Source of the DNA: CAYRMV01 sp964425255
GTDB taxonomy: Bacteria; Bacteroidota; Bacteroidia; Flavobacteriales_D; Crocinitomicaceae
Length of the DNA stretch: 58,896 nt
Assembly (NCBI GenBank): GCA_964425255.1
Contig: CAYRMV010000005.1
Location: 1 to 58,896 of the forward strand
Reading direction: 5' to 3'
Part shown: in pieces, positions 16,927 to 25,506 of the stretch
Layout of the letters: the number at the start of each line of letters is the position of its first letter
Position numbering within the stretch: position 1 is the first letter of the stretch
Notes under the pieces: model-generated
The model's input: only the letters and a program-made list of their open reading frames with translations
Told to the model about the DNA's origin: nothing
The model's database searches: none
Translations under genes and position numbers: made by a program

Positions 16927-18004
16927 ACACTTTTCTAGTATGCTGATTCGGTTTGTTTTCGTGGTTGCGCTTGTAATACCTAGATCAAGCTACAGTCAAA
17001 TTAGCGACTCTTTGGCTCAGAAACTCATTCAACTTCCATGGAAATGTGTGGAAAAAGAGTATCCCAACAAACTTGGACAAGTACTAAATGGCAATGATGA
17101 ACTAAAGAGTCCTCAAGATTTACACCCCATCTTTTATGGTTGTTTTGATTGGCATAGTTCGGTTCATGGACATTGGTTAATGATTAAATTACTAAAAACA
17201 AATCCAACGATTGTTCAGAAAAAGGAAATATTCGCCTATTTTGATCGCGTGTTTACAGAAGAAAAAGTCCGTCAAGAATTGGCTTTTTTCCAAACGAAAT
17301 ACAATGAATCATTTGAGCGAACTTATGGTTGGGCATGGTTCATGAAAATGCAACAAGAATTGGACACTTGGTCAGATCCGGACGCTAAAAAATGGGCAAA
17401 AATTTTACAGCCTTACACCGATACATTGGTTTTGAAACTAGAAAAATTTCTACCTAAATTGGTGTATCCTATTCGCTCAGGGGATCATATCAATCTAGCA
17501 TTTGGGTTGTGTTTCGCATACGATTACGCTGTACATGCTAAAAAAATGTCTTTACAAATAAGTATCGAAAAACGAGCGAGAGATTTTTATCAAAACGACA
17601 AAAACTACACCTTGCGTTTTGAACCAAGTGGGTATGATTTCTTATCACCTGGTTTGGAAGAAGCAGACTTGATGCGTCGAATAATGCCACAAAAAGAATT
17701 TGAAACGTGGTTAAAGCAGTTCTTACCTGAATTATTTGACACAAAGTATAAACTTCAACCTGGACAAGTTCTGGATCGTACGGATGGAAAATTAGTTCAT
17801 CTAGATGGTCTTAATTTTAGTCGTGCTTGGTGTTTGTCTAATCTTGCAAAATCTTCACCCAAACTCAAGCATTTGGATCAAATAGCACAGGAGCATCTTG
17901 ATTTTTCACTTCCCAAAATAGTTGACGGAGATTACATGGGTGAACATTGGCTAGCTAGTTTTGCATTGGAAGCTTTGTTACATTTGGAATCAGATAAAAA
18001 ATAA
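16919..18004 (+). CDS. Exported DUF2891 family protein
   Basis: A 361-residue protein with an N-terminal signal peptide (about 1-27, SSYSQ end). It contains the DUF2891 signature HPIFYGCFDWHSSVHGHW (about residues 62-79) and later DGLNFSRAWCL and GEHWLASFALEALL, which resemble an all-alpha toroid. The clustered His, Asp and Trp residues look like an active site, possibly acting on a glycan, but the family has no established reaction that I can name. It is the last gene of the four-gene overlapping operon, followed after a few bases by a bidirectional terminator. Confidence 0.8.
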   Translation: MIKHFSSMLIRFVFVVALVIPRSSYSQISDSLAQKLIQLPWKCVEKEYPNKLGQVLNGNDELKSPQDLHPIFYGCFDWHSSVHGHWLMIKLLKTNPTIVQKKEIFAYFDRVFTEEKVRQELAFFQTKYNESFERTYGWAWFMKMQQELDTWSDPDAKKWAKILQPYTDTLVLKLEKFLPKLVYPIRSGDHINLAFGLCFAYDYAVHAKKMSLQISIEKRARDFYQNDKNYTLRFEPSGYDFLSPGLEEADLMRRIMPQKEFETWLKQFLPELFDTKYKLQPGQVLDRTDGKLVHLDGLNFSRAWCLSNLAKSSPKLKHLDQIAQEHLDFSLPKIVDGDYMGEHWLASFALEALLHLESDKK

Positions 18005-18028
18005 AAAGCTCCCATTTCTAGGAGCTTT
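18005..18028. terminator. Bidirectional terminator between the DUF2891 and accC genes
   Basis: AAAGCTCC pairs with GGAGCTTT across an 8-base loop. A T-rich run follows on both strands, stronger on the minus strand (TTTTTATTTTTTA). It serves the convergent genes ending at 18004 and 18048. Confidence 0.8.
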
Positions 18029-18047
18029 AAAATCTATTTTCGTTTTA

Positions 18048-19382
18048 TTAGAATTCAAACGTTTCCATAAACTTCGTGGTGAAATTTCCCGAACGGAAAT
18101 CCGGATCATCCATCAGTTTTTGGTGGAAAGGAATTGTCGTTTTAATTCCTTCAATGATGTATTCATCCAACGCGCGTTTCATTTTCAAAATTGCTTCTTC
18201 ACGTGTTTGAGCAACAACAATTAATTTTGAAATCATGGAATCGTAATTTGGTGGAATCGTGTATCCAGCATAAGCATGTGTATCTATACGAACACCATGT
18301 CCTCCTGGGCAATGATACGTAGTAATTTTCCCTGGCGACGGTCTGAAATCAGCATACGGATCTTCCGCGTTGATACGGCATTGGATCGCATGCATTTGCG
18401 GGTAGTAATTATTTCCAGAGATTTTTTCACCCGCAGCAATTTTGATTTGTTCTTTGATTAAGTCAAAATTGATTACCTCTTCCGTAATGGTATGTTCTAC
18501 CTGAATACGTGTATTCATCTCCATGAAATAGAAATTACGGTGTTTGTCAACAAGGAATTCAACTGTACCAACACCTTCGTAATTTACTGCTTTCGTAGCT
18601 TTGATAGCAGCTTGCCCCATCAATTCGCGCAATTCTTCCGTCATAAATGGAGAAGGAGTTTCCTCTACTAATTTTTGGTGACGACGTTGAATCGAACAGT
18701 CACGTTCAGATAAATGGCAGGCATTTCCATACTGATCCCCAGCAATTTGAATTTCGATATGACGTGGTTCTTCGATGTATTTTTCCATGTAAATACCATC
18801 ATTGCCAAAGGCAGCTGCAGCTTCTTGACGAGCGGAATTCCATGCATTTTCTAGGTCTTCTTCTTTCCAAACGATACGCATTCCTTTACCACCACCACCA
18901 GCTGTTGCTTTCATGATAACCGGGTAAACGATTTGCTTCGCTTGTTCACGAGCATCATCCAAGTCTTTCAACAATCCTTCTGATCCTGGAATACATGGTA
19001 CACCAGCAGCAATCATTGTAGATTTAGCAGTTGCTTTATCCCCCATGTTTTCAATTTGTTCTGGCAAAGCACCAATAAATTTAATGCCATGTTCTTGGCA
19101 AATTTTTGAAAACTTCGCATTTTCAGACAGGAAACCATATCCTGGGTGAATTGCATCTGCATTTGTGATTTCAGCAGCTGCAATAATATTAGGAATAGAT
19201 AAGTACGATTTAGCACTTACAGCTGGTCCGATACAAACAGCTTCATCTGCAAAACGAACAGGAAGACTGTCTTTATCAGCAGTTGAATAAACGGCAACGG
19301 TTTTGATACCCATTTCCTTACAGGTACGAATCACACGAAGTGCAATTTCGCCACGATTGGCAATCAGTATTTTTTTAAACAT
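18048..19382 (-). CDS. accC: Acetyl-CoA carboxylase, biotin carboxylase subunit
   Basis: ATP-dependent carboxylation of the biotin on AccB, the first half-reaction of malonyl-CoA synthesis. The 444 residues cover the biotin-carboxylase N-domain (FKKILIANRGEIALRVIRT), the ATP-grasp domain with the Gly-rich loop GGGGKGMRIV, the catalytic EMNTRIQVEH region and the C-terminal domain. The length is normal. It lies 75 bases after accB, and that gap holds a terminator-like hairpin, which may reduce its expression relative to accB. Confidence 0.97.
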   Translation of the reverse strand: MFKKILIANRGEIALRVIRTCKEMGIKTVAVYSTADKDSLPVRFADEAVCIGPAVSAKSYLSIPNIIAAAEITNADAIHPGYGFLSENAKFSKICQEHGIKFIGALPEQIENMGDKATAKSTMIAAGVPCIPGSEGLLKDLDDAREQAKQIVYPVIMKATAGGGGKGMRIVWKEEDLENAWNSARQEAAAAFGNDGIYMEKYIEEPRHIEIQIAGDQYGNACHLSERDCSIQRRHQKLVEETPSPFMTEELRELMGQAAIKATKAVNYEGVGTVEFLVDKHRNFYFMEMNTRIQVEHTITEEVINFDLIKEQIKIAAGEKISGNNYYPQMHAIQCRINAEDPYADFRPSPGKITTYHCPGGHGVRIDTHAYAGYTIPPNYDSMISKLIVVAQTREEAILKMKRALDEYIIEGIKTTIPFHQKLMDDPDFRSGNFTTKFMETFEF

Positions 19383-19406
19383 ATTCTTCTTATTTAATAC
19401 AAAAAG

Positions 19407-19434
19407 CCAGGCAAGAATGCGTTATTCTGCCTGG
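19407..19434 (-). terminator. Terminator-like hairpin between accB and accC
   Basis: CCAGGCA/TGCCTGG and GAAT/ATTC form an 11-bp stem with one bulged A and a 5-base loop. On the minus strand it is followed by CTTTTTG. It lies inside the operon, so it may be an attenuator or an RNA-stabilising end. Confidence 0.6.
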
Positions 19435-19457
19435 TAATATCTGTTTTCTGAATCCGA

Positions 19458-19952
19458 TTAAGCTGGATCTACCAAGAACAAAGGTTGATCGTATTCAACT
19501 GGAGAAGCATCATCAACTAATACTTTCACGATTTTACCAGAAACCTCTGATTCGATTTCATTGAATAACTTCATTGCTTCAATGATACAAACTGGACTTC
19601 CTTTTTGAATAGAATCACCTACTTGTACAAATGGATCTTTGTCTGGAGACGAAGAACGGTAGAAAGTACCAATCATTGGAGATTTTACCGTAATGTATTT
19701 TGAATCATCATTCGCTTCGGCAGCAGTAGCAGCAGGAGTAGCAGCAACTGGAGCAGGAGCAGCAGGAATAGCAGCAACTGGGGCAGCTTGCATAACTTGA
19801 GGAGCAGCAGCTTGTACAATGATTGGCTGGTCTGTTCCTTTTTTCGCTTCTGACTTAATGATGATCTTAAAGTCTTTCTTTTCGATTTCTACTTCGCTTA
19901 CGCCTGATTTAGAAACGAATTTGATCAAATCTTGAATCTCGCTTAAATTCAT
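19458..19952 (-). CDS. accB: Acetyl-CoA carboxylase, biotin carboxyl carrier protein
   Basis: Carries biotin on Lys128 (EAMKLFNE motif) and delivers CO2 from AccC to the carboxyltransferase. The start is taken at 19952 (MNLSEIQDLIKFV), giving 164 residues, the usual AccB length and N-terminus; the 31 codons before it are not AccB-like and overlap the fabH end. An Ala/Pro-rich linker (about residues 48-80) precedes the biotinyl domain. It follows fabH by 25 bases in the fatty-acid operon. Confidence 0.95.
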   Translation of the reverse strand: MNLSEIQDLIKFVSKSGVSEVEIEKKDFKIIIKSEAKKGTDQPIIVQAAAPQVMQAAPVAAIPAAPAPVAATPAATAAEANDDSKYITVKSPMIGTFYRSSSPDKDPFVQVGDSIQKGSPVCIIEAMKLFNEIESEVSGKIVKVLVDDASPVEYDQPLFLVDPA

Positions 19953-19977
19953 AAGTTCTGAGTTTTTGTTTTTTTCG

Positions 19978-20979
19978 TTAATTATTTTCGGAACCGTCAT
20001 ACGCCCATTTGAGGTAAACAGCTCCCCATGTGAATCCACCACCAAAAGCAGAAAGAATAATATTATCTCCTTTTTTCAATTGGTTTTCCCAGTCCCACAA
20101 ACACAAAGGTAATGTTCCTGCGGTAGTATTCCCATATTTTTGAATATTTATCATTACCTTTTCTTTCGGCAAGCCCATACGTTCTGCCGTAGCATCAATG
20201 ATACGTAGATTTGCTTGGTGAGGTACTAACCAATCTACATCCTCGCTTTTCAAGTTGTTTTTCTCCATGATTTCAGCCGAAACTTCTGCCATGTTTGTTA
20301 CAGCAAACTTGAAAACCGTTTTTCCTTCTTGCTTAACAAAATGCAAACGTTCTTCCACTGTTTGAATTGAAGGTGGCATTGCAGAACCTCCAGCAGGTTG
20401 GATCAAGTATTTTCTACCAGAACCATCACTACGCAAAATTGCATCTTGAATTCCGTATCCTTCCGTATTTGGTTCTAATAGAACTGCTCCACAACCATCA
20501 CCAAAAATCACACATGTTGTACGATCTTGGTAATCTAGAATAGAACTCATCATGTCAACACCTACAACAATAACTTTTTTGTGTGTACCTGATTCAATAA
20601 ACTTAGAACCCGTTTGCAAAGCGTAAATAAATCCCGAACAAGCAGCATTGATATCAAAACCCCATGCATTTGTTAAACCAGCTTTGTCACAAGCAACATT
20701 TGCTGTTGATGGGAAAGGATAATCTGCAGTAACAGTTGCAACAATTACAAGCTCAATTTCTAGCGGATCGATCCCTTTTTTCTCCAACAAAGCTTTTACA
20801 GCTGCTGCAGCCATATCGGAAGAAGCACCTTCTTTCAAAATTCTTCTTTCGGAGATTCCTGTTCTACTTAAAATCCACTCATCCGATGTATCTACAATTT
20901 TCGCTAAATCATGGTTGGTTACTACCGTTTCAGGAAGGTAACCTTGAACACCTGTTATAGCTGCTGTAATTTTACTCAT
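19978..20979 (-). CDS. fabH: 3-oxoacyl-[ACP] synthase III
   Basis: Condenses a short acyl-CoA with malonyl-ACP to start fatty-acid synthesis. The start at 20979 (MSKITAAITGV) gives 333 residues, the normal length; the longer frame runs into plsX. The catalytic triad is visible: Cys114 in NAACSGF, His in HQANLR and Asn in GNTTAGT. It starts 4 bases after the plsX stop. In Bacteroidota this enzyme often uses branched primers, but the sequence does not show specificity. Confidence 0.95.
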   Translation of the reverse strand: MSKITAAITGVQGYLPETVVTNHDLAKIVDTSDEWILSRTGISERRILKEGASSDMAAAAVKALLEKKGIDPLEIELVIVATVTADYPFPSTANVACDKAGLTNAWGFDINAACSGFIYALQTGSKFIESGTHKKVIVVGVDMMSSILDYQDRTTCVIFGDGCGAVLLEPNTEGYGIQDAILRSDGSGRKYLIQPAGGSAMPPSIQTVEERLHFVKQEGKTVFKFAVTNMAEVSAEIMEKNNLKSEDVDWLVPHQANLRIIDATAERMGLPKEKVMINIQKYGNTTAGTLPLCLWDWENQLKKGDNIILSAFGGGFTWGAVYLKWAYDGSENN

Positions 20980-20983
20980 ATTT

Positions 20984-21922
20984 TTAATTAAATGCTTCGT
21001 TAACTTTTGTAGCCAAACCTGATTTAGCAACATCATACGCATGAATAATCATGTTTTTGACTGCTTTATCGTTGGAAATTCCGTGACCAATTATGACATT
21101 TCCTTTCACGCCCAAAATAGGAGTTCCGCCGTAATTTTCATAATTAAATCGATCAAAATAGGCATCTCTAATTCCTCTTTTTCGCATCAAAGTATAAATC
21201 CCTTCCGCTTCTTTGAGAACTACATTACCCGTAAATCCGTCACAAACAATCACATCTGCAATTCCTGAGAACAAATCTCTCCCTTCCACGTTTCCAACAA
21301 AATTGACATCATCTGATTCAGCCAATAATTTGTGTGTAGCGATTGTCAGAAGGTTCCCTTTCGTCTCTTCTTCACCGATATTAAGCAAGCCAATTTTAGG
21401 ATTTTCAATTCCATATACATTTTTAGCATACAAAGAACCTAAAATAGCAAATTGATACAATACATCAGCTTTGCAATCAGCATTTGACCCAACATCTAAA
21501 AGGATGGAGTTCCCACCGTCAATCGTTGGTAAAACAGATGTAATACATGGGCGAATAATACCCGGAATGGTATTGACTTTGTAAATTGCACCAACTAACA
21601 TAGCGCCTGTATTTCCAGTGCTTGCGAAGGCGTGAATTTCTTTATTGGCCAACAAATCAAAACCAACAGCAATACTACTGTTCGGTTTTTGAGGGATGGC
21701 ACGTGTAGGATGATCGTGCATGGTGATTACATCAGGTGCATGTACGATAGTAAAATCCTCTGGGCTGCCACCAAACTCAGAAAGGCCACTCAAGATTTGC
21801 TCTTGGTCGCCAATGAGTACAAGTTCCGCATCCTGAGGAAGTTCTTTTTTAGCTAAAATTGCCCCAGAAATATTAGCTCCCGGAGCAAAATCACCGCCTA
21901 AAACATCTATTCCTATCTTCAT
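20984..21922 (-). CDS. plsX: Phosphate acyltransferase PlsX
   Basis: Makes acyl-phosphate from acyl-ACP for phospholipid synthesis; a peripheral membrane enzyme. The 312-residue protein begins MKIGIDVLGGDFAPGANI, the standard PlsX opening, and contains HDHPTRAIPQKPNSSI, ASTGNTGAMLVGA and CDGFTGNVVLK. It sits in the conserved rpmF-plsX-fabH order, 24 bases after rpmF. Confidence 0.96.
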   Translation of the reverse strand: MKIGIDVLGGDFAPGANISGAILAKKELPQDAELVLIGDQEQILSGLSEFGGSPEDFTIVHAPDVITMHDHPTRAIPQKPNSSIAVGFDLLANKEIHAFASTGNTGAMLVGAIYKVNTIPGIIRPCITSVLPTIDGGNSILLDVGSNADCKADVLYQFAILGSLYAKNVYGIENPKIGLLNIGEEETKGNLLTIATHKLLAESDDVNFVGNVEGRDLFSGIADVIVCDGFTGNVVLKEAEGIYTLMRKRGIRDAYFDRFNYENYGGTPILGVKGNVIIGHGISNDKAVKNMIIHAYDVAKSGLATKVNEAFN

Positions 21923-21946
21923 CAGGAAGAAATTTGATGGGGTAGC

Positions 21947-22138
21947 TTAGATAGCTACTTCTTTTTCAGCTACTACTTTACCTTTGTAGTAAAGTTTTCC
22001 TTCATGCCAATGAGCATGGTGAAACAAATGTGGCTGACCAGTTGTTGGACAGATCGCAATATTATCAGCAACCGCCTTAAAATGCGTTCTTCTTTTGTCT
22101 CTTCTTGTTGTAGAAGTTCTTCTCTTTGGATGTGCCAT
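21947..22138 (-). CDS. rpmF: 50S ribosomal protein L32
   Basis: A 63-residue basic ribosomal protein (MAHPKRRTSTTRRDKRRTH start). It has a single Cys in ICPTTGQPH, so it lacks the paired zinc-binding cysteines of the C+ type. It lies between yceD and plsX, the common bacterial order. Confidence 0.95.
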   Translation of the reverse strand: MAHPKRRTSTTRRDKRRTHFKAVADNIAICPTTGQPHLFHHAHWHEGKLYYKGKVVAEKEVAI

Positions 22139-22159
22139 TTTACTTTATTTATATAATCA

Positions 22160-22795
22160 TTAATTCACTTTATCACTGCCTTTAGCAGTTAATTGCTTTA
22201 ACGCAGCCCATTTCGGGTCGATTGGATCATCGTCGTCTTCATCTTCGTCATCCCAGTCTTCGTCATCGAGATCATCTTCATCATCCCAATCTTCGTCGTC
22301 CCAGTCTTCGTCATCCAAGTCGTCTTCATCATCCACTCCTGCGTTCAAAGTATATGTTTGGAGTAAGTTCCACATTTCCTCGTCACACTCACCTACTGGG
22401 TGAATTTTTCGAGGAGGAAGGGAAATAGTCATCAATTCATAAATTGGATCTTTTACGTTTAATTCGTATTCATCGGGATGTAGAACAACTAAATTTTCAT
22501 CGTCCGATTCTTCCAAACCAAACTTGTAAATCAATGTAAACTCACCTTTAAGATTCAAATCCATGGGTGAATTACAACGATCACAATCTGTTGAAACCGA
22601 TCCTGCTACTTGAAAGTGTGCAATCATCATGGTTTCTTTTTTTTCCAATTCAAGGGTTGCTTTTAGCTTTCCTGCATGAATTAAACTGTACTCCAACTCT
22701 TCAAAGAACGTATCTTCAATCTCAAATTCAAAGGTGTGAACTCCGAGTTTCAAACCAATAAATGGTATAATGAAATCTTTCTCTGTATTTTTCAC
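22160..22795 (-). CDS. yceD: YceD/DUF177 family protein with acidic repeat tail
   Basis: YceD-type protein linked to 23S rRNA/ribosome accumulation in other bacteria. It is 211 residues from a GTG start at 22795 (MKNTEKDFIIPF). The CDRC pair (about residues 71-74) and GECDEEMW (about 135) are the expected metal-type cysteines. Residues 155-190 are an almost purely acidic repeat (DDEDW and DDEDDL units), then PIDPKWAALKQL, the normal family ending. It heads the rpmF-plsX-fabH-accBC operon, with a -7 box just upstream. The acidic insert is longer than I would expect for the family. Confidence 0.88.
   Translation of the reverse strand: MKNTEKDFIIPFIGLKLGVHTFEFEIEDTFFEELEYSLIHAGKLKATLELEKKETMMIAHFQVAGSVSTDCDRCNSPMDLNLKGEFTLIYKFGLEESDDENLVVLHPDEYELNVKDPIYELMTISLPPRKIHPVGECDEEMWNLLQTYTLNAGVDDEDDLDDEDWDDEDWDDEDDLDDEDWDDEDEDDDDPIDPKWAALKQLTAKGSDKVN
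22226..22333 (-). repeat. In-gene tandem repeat coding for an Asp/Glu-rich tract
   Basis: About 108 bases of imperfect GAYGAWGAY-type units encode 36 residues with five- and six-residue units DDEDW (three times) and DDEDDL (twice). Synonymous variation between units shows that it is not a perfect recent duplication. Confidence 0.85.
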
Positions 22796-22813
22796 AGCTC
22801 AAATTTAGGACGG

Positions 22814-22821
22814 CAAAGGTA
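22814..22821 (-). promoter_or_regulatory. -7 box for the yceD-rpmF-plsX-fabH-accBC operon
   Basis: Minus-strand TACCTTTG is a perfect match, 18 bases before the GTG start of yceD. No convincing -33 element at 19-21 bases. Confidence 0.55.
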
Positions 22822-22920
22822 ACAAAATTAAATCAAGATTGTTAATAAACCGTTTAAAAATTACTTGATATTTTTATTTTACCTGTTTTACCTTGTGTTT
22901 TCACCCAAAAAAGAACAAAA

Positions 22921-24000
22921 TTACTCTTCTCTTCTCCCTTTTCTTTTGGTATCTTGCTTTTGTTCCTGCAAAGGATTGGCATGAATCTCTTTGATAAATT
23001 GTCTCGTGCGATAAATATCCATTGCCAGATATATCGCACTTCGCATAGACTGACCAGAAGCCTTATTTTGCCCAACAATATCAAAAGCTGTTCCGTGATC
23101 TGGTGAAGTTCGAACTACAGGTAAACCGGCAGTATAATTCACTCCATCATCAAAAGCTAAGGCTTTAAAAGCCGTCAAACCTTGATCGTGGTACATCGCT
23201 AAAATTCCATCAAATTGTTTCATAGCAGACGAACCAAAAAAACCATCCGCCGGATAAGGACCAAAAGCTAAAATATCTTCATTTTGTGCTTGATTGATTG
23301 CTGGAATAATAATTTCAGCTTCCTCTGTTCCCATTTTTCCGTTTTCACCTGCATGTGGATTTAAGCCGAAAACCGCAATTTTAGGTTTAATTACACCAAA
23401 ATCTTTTTTCAAGCTTGCTTCCATAGCTTTGATTTTTTGCAACACTTTTTCTCGTGTAAGTGCTTGGGGAATGTCTTTCAACGCAATGTGACTTGTCACT
23501 AATGCGACGCGTAAATTCGGTCCCACCATCATCATCAAAGCTTCGTCCATGCCTGACAAATGAGCCAAATATTCTGTATGTCCTGGAAATTGAAACCCTG
23601 CTTTTTGAATCGCTTCTTTGGAAATTGGAGCTGTGACCAATACATCAATTTTATTGGATGCTAGATCTTGTGTTGCTTTTTCTAAAGAAAGAAATGCATA
23701 TTTCCCTCCAATTTCACTTACTTGCCCCAAATCAAATTTAATTTCATCGTTCCAGATATTTACAATATTGATTTTTCTGGGCGCAGCTTCATCAGCACTT
23801 TTGCAAGACTGATACACAAATTCATTGTCTCGGATTGCTTTTTTGTGATACGACATGGTTCGAGTTGACCCATAAATAACGGGTGTACAATCTTGTAAAA
23901 TTCGATTGTCTTTCAATGCTTTAATAATCACTTCGGGTCCGATTCCATTGACGTCTCCAATCGTAATTCCTACGCGGATTGGTGCTTTTTCTCCTTCCAT
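22921..24000 (-). CDS. pdxA: 4-hydroxythreonine-4-phosphate dehydrogenase
   Basis: Oxidises 4-phosphohydroxy-L-threonine in the DXP-dependent pyridoxal-phosphate pathway. The 359-residue protein has the GITIGDVNGIGPEV opening and the divalent-metal histidines in PGHTEYLA, NPHAGENG and MYHDQGLTAFK. The C-terminal tail (QEQKQDTKRKGRREE) is basic and variable. It starts 3 bases after the aminopeptidase stop, so both are probably co-transcribed. The downstream 125 bases to yceD hold only the yceD promoter. Confidence 0.95.
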   Translation of the reverse strand: MEGEKAPIRVGITIGDVNGIGPEVIIKALKDNRILQDCTPVIYGSTRTMSYHKKAIRDNEFVYQSCKSADEAAPRKINIVNIWNDEIKFDLGQVSEIGGKYAFLSLEKATQDLASNKIDVLVTAPISKEAIQKAGFQFPGHTEYLAHLSGMDEALMMMVGPNLRVALVTSHIALKDIPQALTREKVLQKIKAMEASLKKDFGVIKPKIAVFGLNPHAGENGKMGTEEAEIIIPAINQAQNEDILAFGPYPADGFFGSSAMKQFDGILAMYHDQGLTAFKALAFDDGVNYTAGLPVVRTSPDHGTAFDIVGQNKASGQSMRSAIYLAMDIYRTRQFIKEIHANPLQEQKQDTKRKGRREE

Positions 24001-24003
24001 GAT

Positions 24004-25401
24004 TTACTTGTAATTTTCCAAATAATGTAACAATAAACGAACACCTACTCCCGTTCCGCCTTTTCCTTTGTAATCTTGTGGACTTTCCAAAAACGATGGT
24101 CCAGCGATGTCTAAATGGACGTAAGGTGATTTCACAAAATGCTCCAAGAATTTTCCTGCAGTGATCATACCAGCATATCTACCACCAATGTTTTTCAAAT
24201 CAGCAATGCTGGATTTCATTTCGTCTAGGTATTCATCCCAAAAAGGCAATTGAACCAAACGCTCGTGCACTTCATTTCCTGAAGCGATTAATTGATCCAA
24301 TACTTTTTGTTTTGCATTCCCCATCAAGCAAGAAGCTTTTGTTCCAATAGCAACCACAGCAGCACCTGTTAATGTAGCAGCATCAATGACTAATTCTGGC
24401 TCCAATTTATTTGAATACGATAAAGCATCCGCCAAAATCATTCGCCCTTCAGCATCTGTATTCAACACCTCCACGGTAGTTCCGTCATACATCGTAACGA
24501 CATCACCAGGAGCATAGGCATTCAAGCCAGGACGATTATCCGTTGCTGGAATTAAACCAATCAAATGAACATCCAATTGATTCAAAGCGGCACCATAAAT
24601 GGTTGCTGCCATACAAGCTGCTCCAGCCATGTCGCTTTTCATTAGATCCATGGATCCAGCAGTTGGCTTTAAACTCAAACCGCCTGTATCATAAACCACA
24701 CCTTTCCCTACAAGGACAATGGGTTTTTTATTTTTTACTTTTTTGGGTTTGTATTCCAAAATTGTAAAAGTGGGTGGCTCAACAGAACCTTTGTTAACAG
24801 CCAACAAACCTCCCATCTTTAGTGCTTCAATTTTCGCTTTTTCAAGCACTTGAACGGAAAGACCAGCTTCTTCACCAAGTAAACCAATTTCTTTTGAAAG
24901 TTGTGTTGCAGTCAAATATGACACTGGTTCATTGACCATATTTCGTGCCCAGAAAACTGCTTTCAAAGTATTATTCAATTTGGAAACCGCTTTTTTAGAA
25001 ACCTCTTCGCTCACTACCAAAATGCTTTCTAAGGCGTATTTCTTTTTGTCAGCATCTTTGAAGTATTTCAAAAACTGATAATTTGACAATGCAAAACCTT
25101 CTGTCAAAGCCAACATTTGTTCTTCGTTAGACCCTGAAATAAAAACCGCTTTAGCCAAGCGAGGTAATCGGGAACGAACTCCGTGACCTGCTACTCGTAA
25201 TTTTTCTAGGTTTTCATTTGATTTCACAAAAAAGACGAACTGATCTCCCAACTTTAGAAAATCTGTTTCCTCATCTCCTTTGATAAATTTTTTAGCATAG
25301 TCAGTCACCATTGTAGAAACGCCTTCTGGTGCTTGAAATTTCTTTCCAACCAAGAACACGATGTGACTGTCTGCTACATATTTTTTTGCTAGTTCAATCA
25401 T
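24004..25401 (-). CDS. pepA: Leucyl aminopeptidase, M17 family
   Basis: Cytosolic two-metal aminopeptidase releasing N-terminal residues. The 465 residues comprise a variable N-domain (about 1-150) and the M17 catalytic domain with VGKGVVYDTGGLSLKP, KSDMAGAA, and NTDAEGRMILADAL, which holds the metal ligands and catalytic Arg. It has its own perfect -7 box (25418-25425), downstream of the terminator of the previous transcript. I use the family symbol pepA. Confidence 0.93.
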   Translation of the reverse strand: MIELAKKYVADSHIVFLVGKKFQAPEGVSTMVTDYAKKFIKGDEETDFLKLGDQFVFFVKSNENLEKLRVAGHGVRSRLPRLAKAVFISGSNEEQMLALTEGFALSNYQFLKYFKDADKKKYALESILVVSEEVSKKAVSKLNNTLKAVFWARNMVNEPVSYLTATQLSKEIGLLGEEAGLSVQVLEKAKIEALKMGGLLAVNKGSVEPPTFTILEYKPKKVKNKKPIVLVGKGVVYDTGGLSLKPTAGSMDLMKSDMAGAACMAATIYGAALNQLDVHLIGLIPATDNRPGLNAYAPGDVVTMYDGTTVEVLNTDAEGRMILADALSYSNKLEPELVIDAATLTGAAVVAIGTKASCLMGNAKQKVLDQLIASGNEVHERLVQLPFWDEYLDEMKSSIADLKNIGGRYAGMITAGKFLEHFVKSPYVHLDIAGPSFLESPQDYKGKGGTGVGVRLLLHYLENYK

Positions 25402-25417
25402 GACTATTCATTTTTGG

Positions 25418-25425
25418 CAAAATTA
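25418..25425 (-). promoter_or_regulatory. -7 box for pepA-pdxA
   Basis: Minus-strand TAATTTTG is a perfect match to TAnnTTTG, 16 bases upstream of the aminopeptidase ATG, and just past the preceding terminator. Confidence 0.6.
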
Positions 25426-25455
25426 CACATTATTTACGGAGGTAATTCAACAAAA

Positions 25456-25488
25456 AATGGGGTGTTCGAAAATTCGATTCACCCCATT
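25456..25488 (-). terminator. Intrinsic terminator after the YwqK-like gene
   Basis: AATGGGGTG pairs with CACCCCATT (9 bp) around a partly self-pairing 15-base loop. On the minus strand it is followed by a run of T. It separates the YwqK-like transcript from pepA. Confidence 0.8.
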
Positions 25489-25506
25489 CATATGTTAAAT
25501 TTATTG

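Noticed and set aside
22222..22337. CRISPR-like repeat
   Set aside because: Short variable units lie inside a coding frame without unique spacers or cas genes.
22222..22428. His/Arg-rich 68-codon frame over the YceD repeat
   Set aside because: It is only the complementary reading of the acidic repeat; composition is an artefact.
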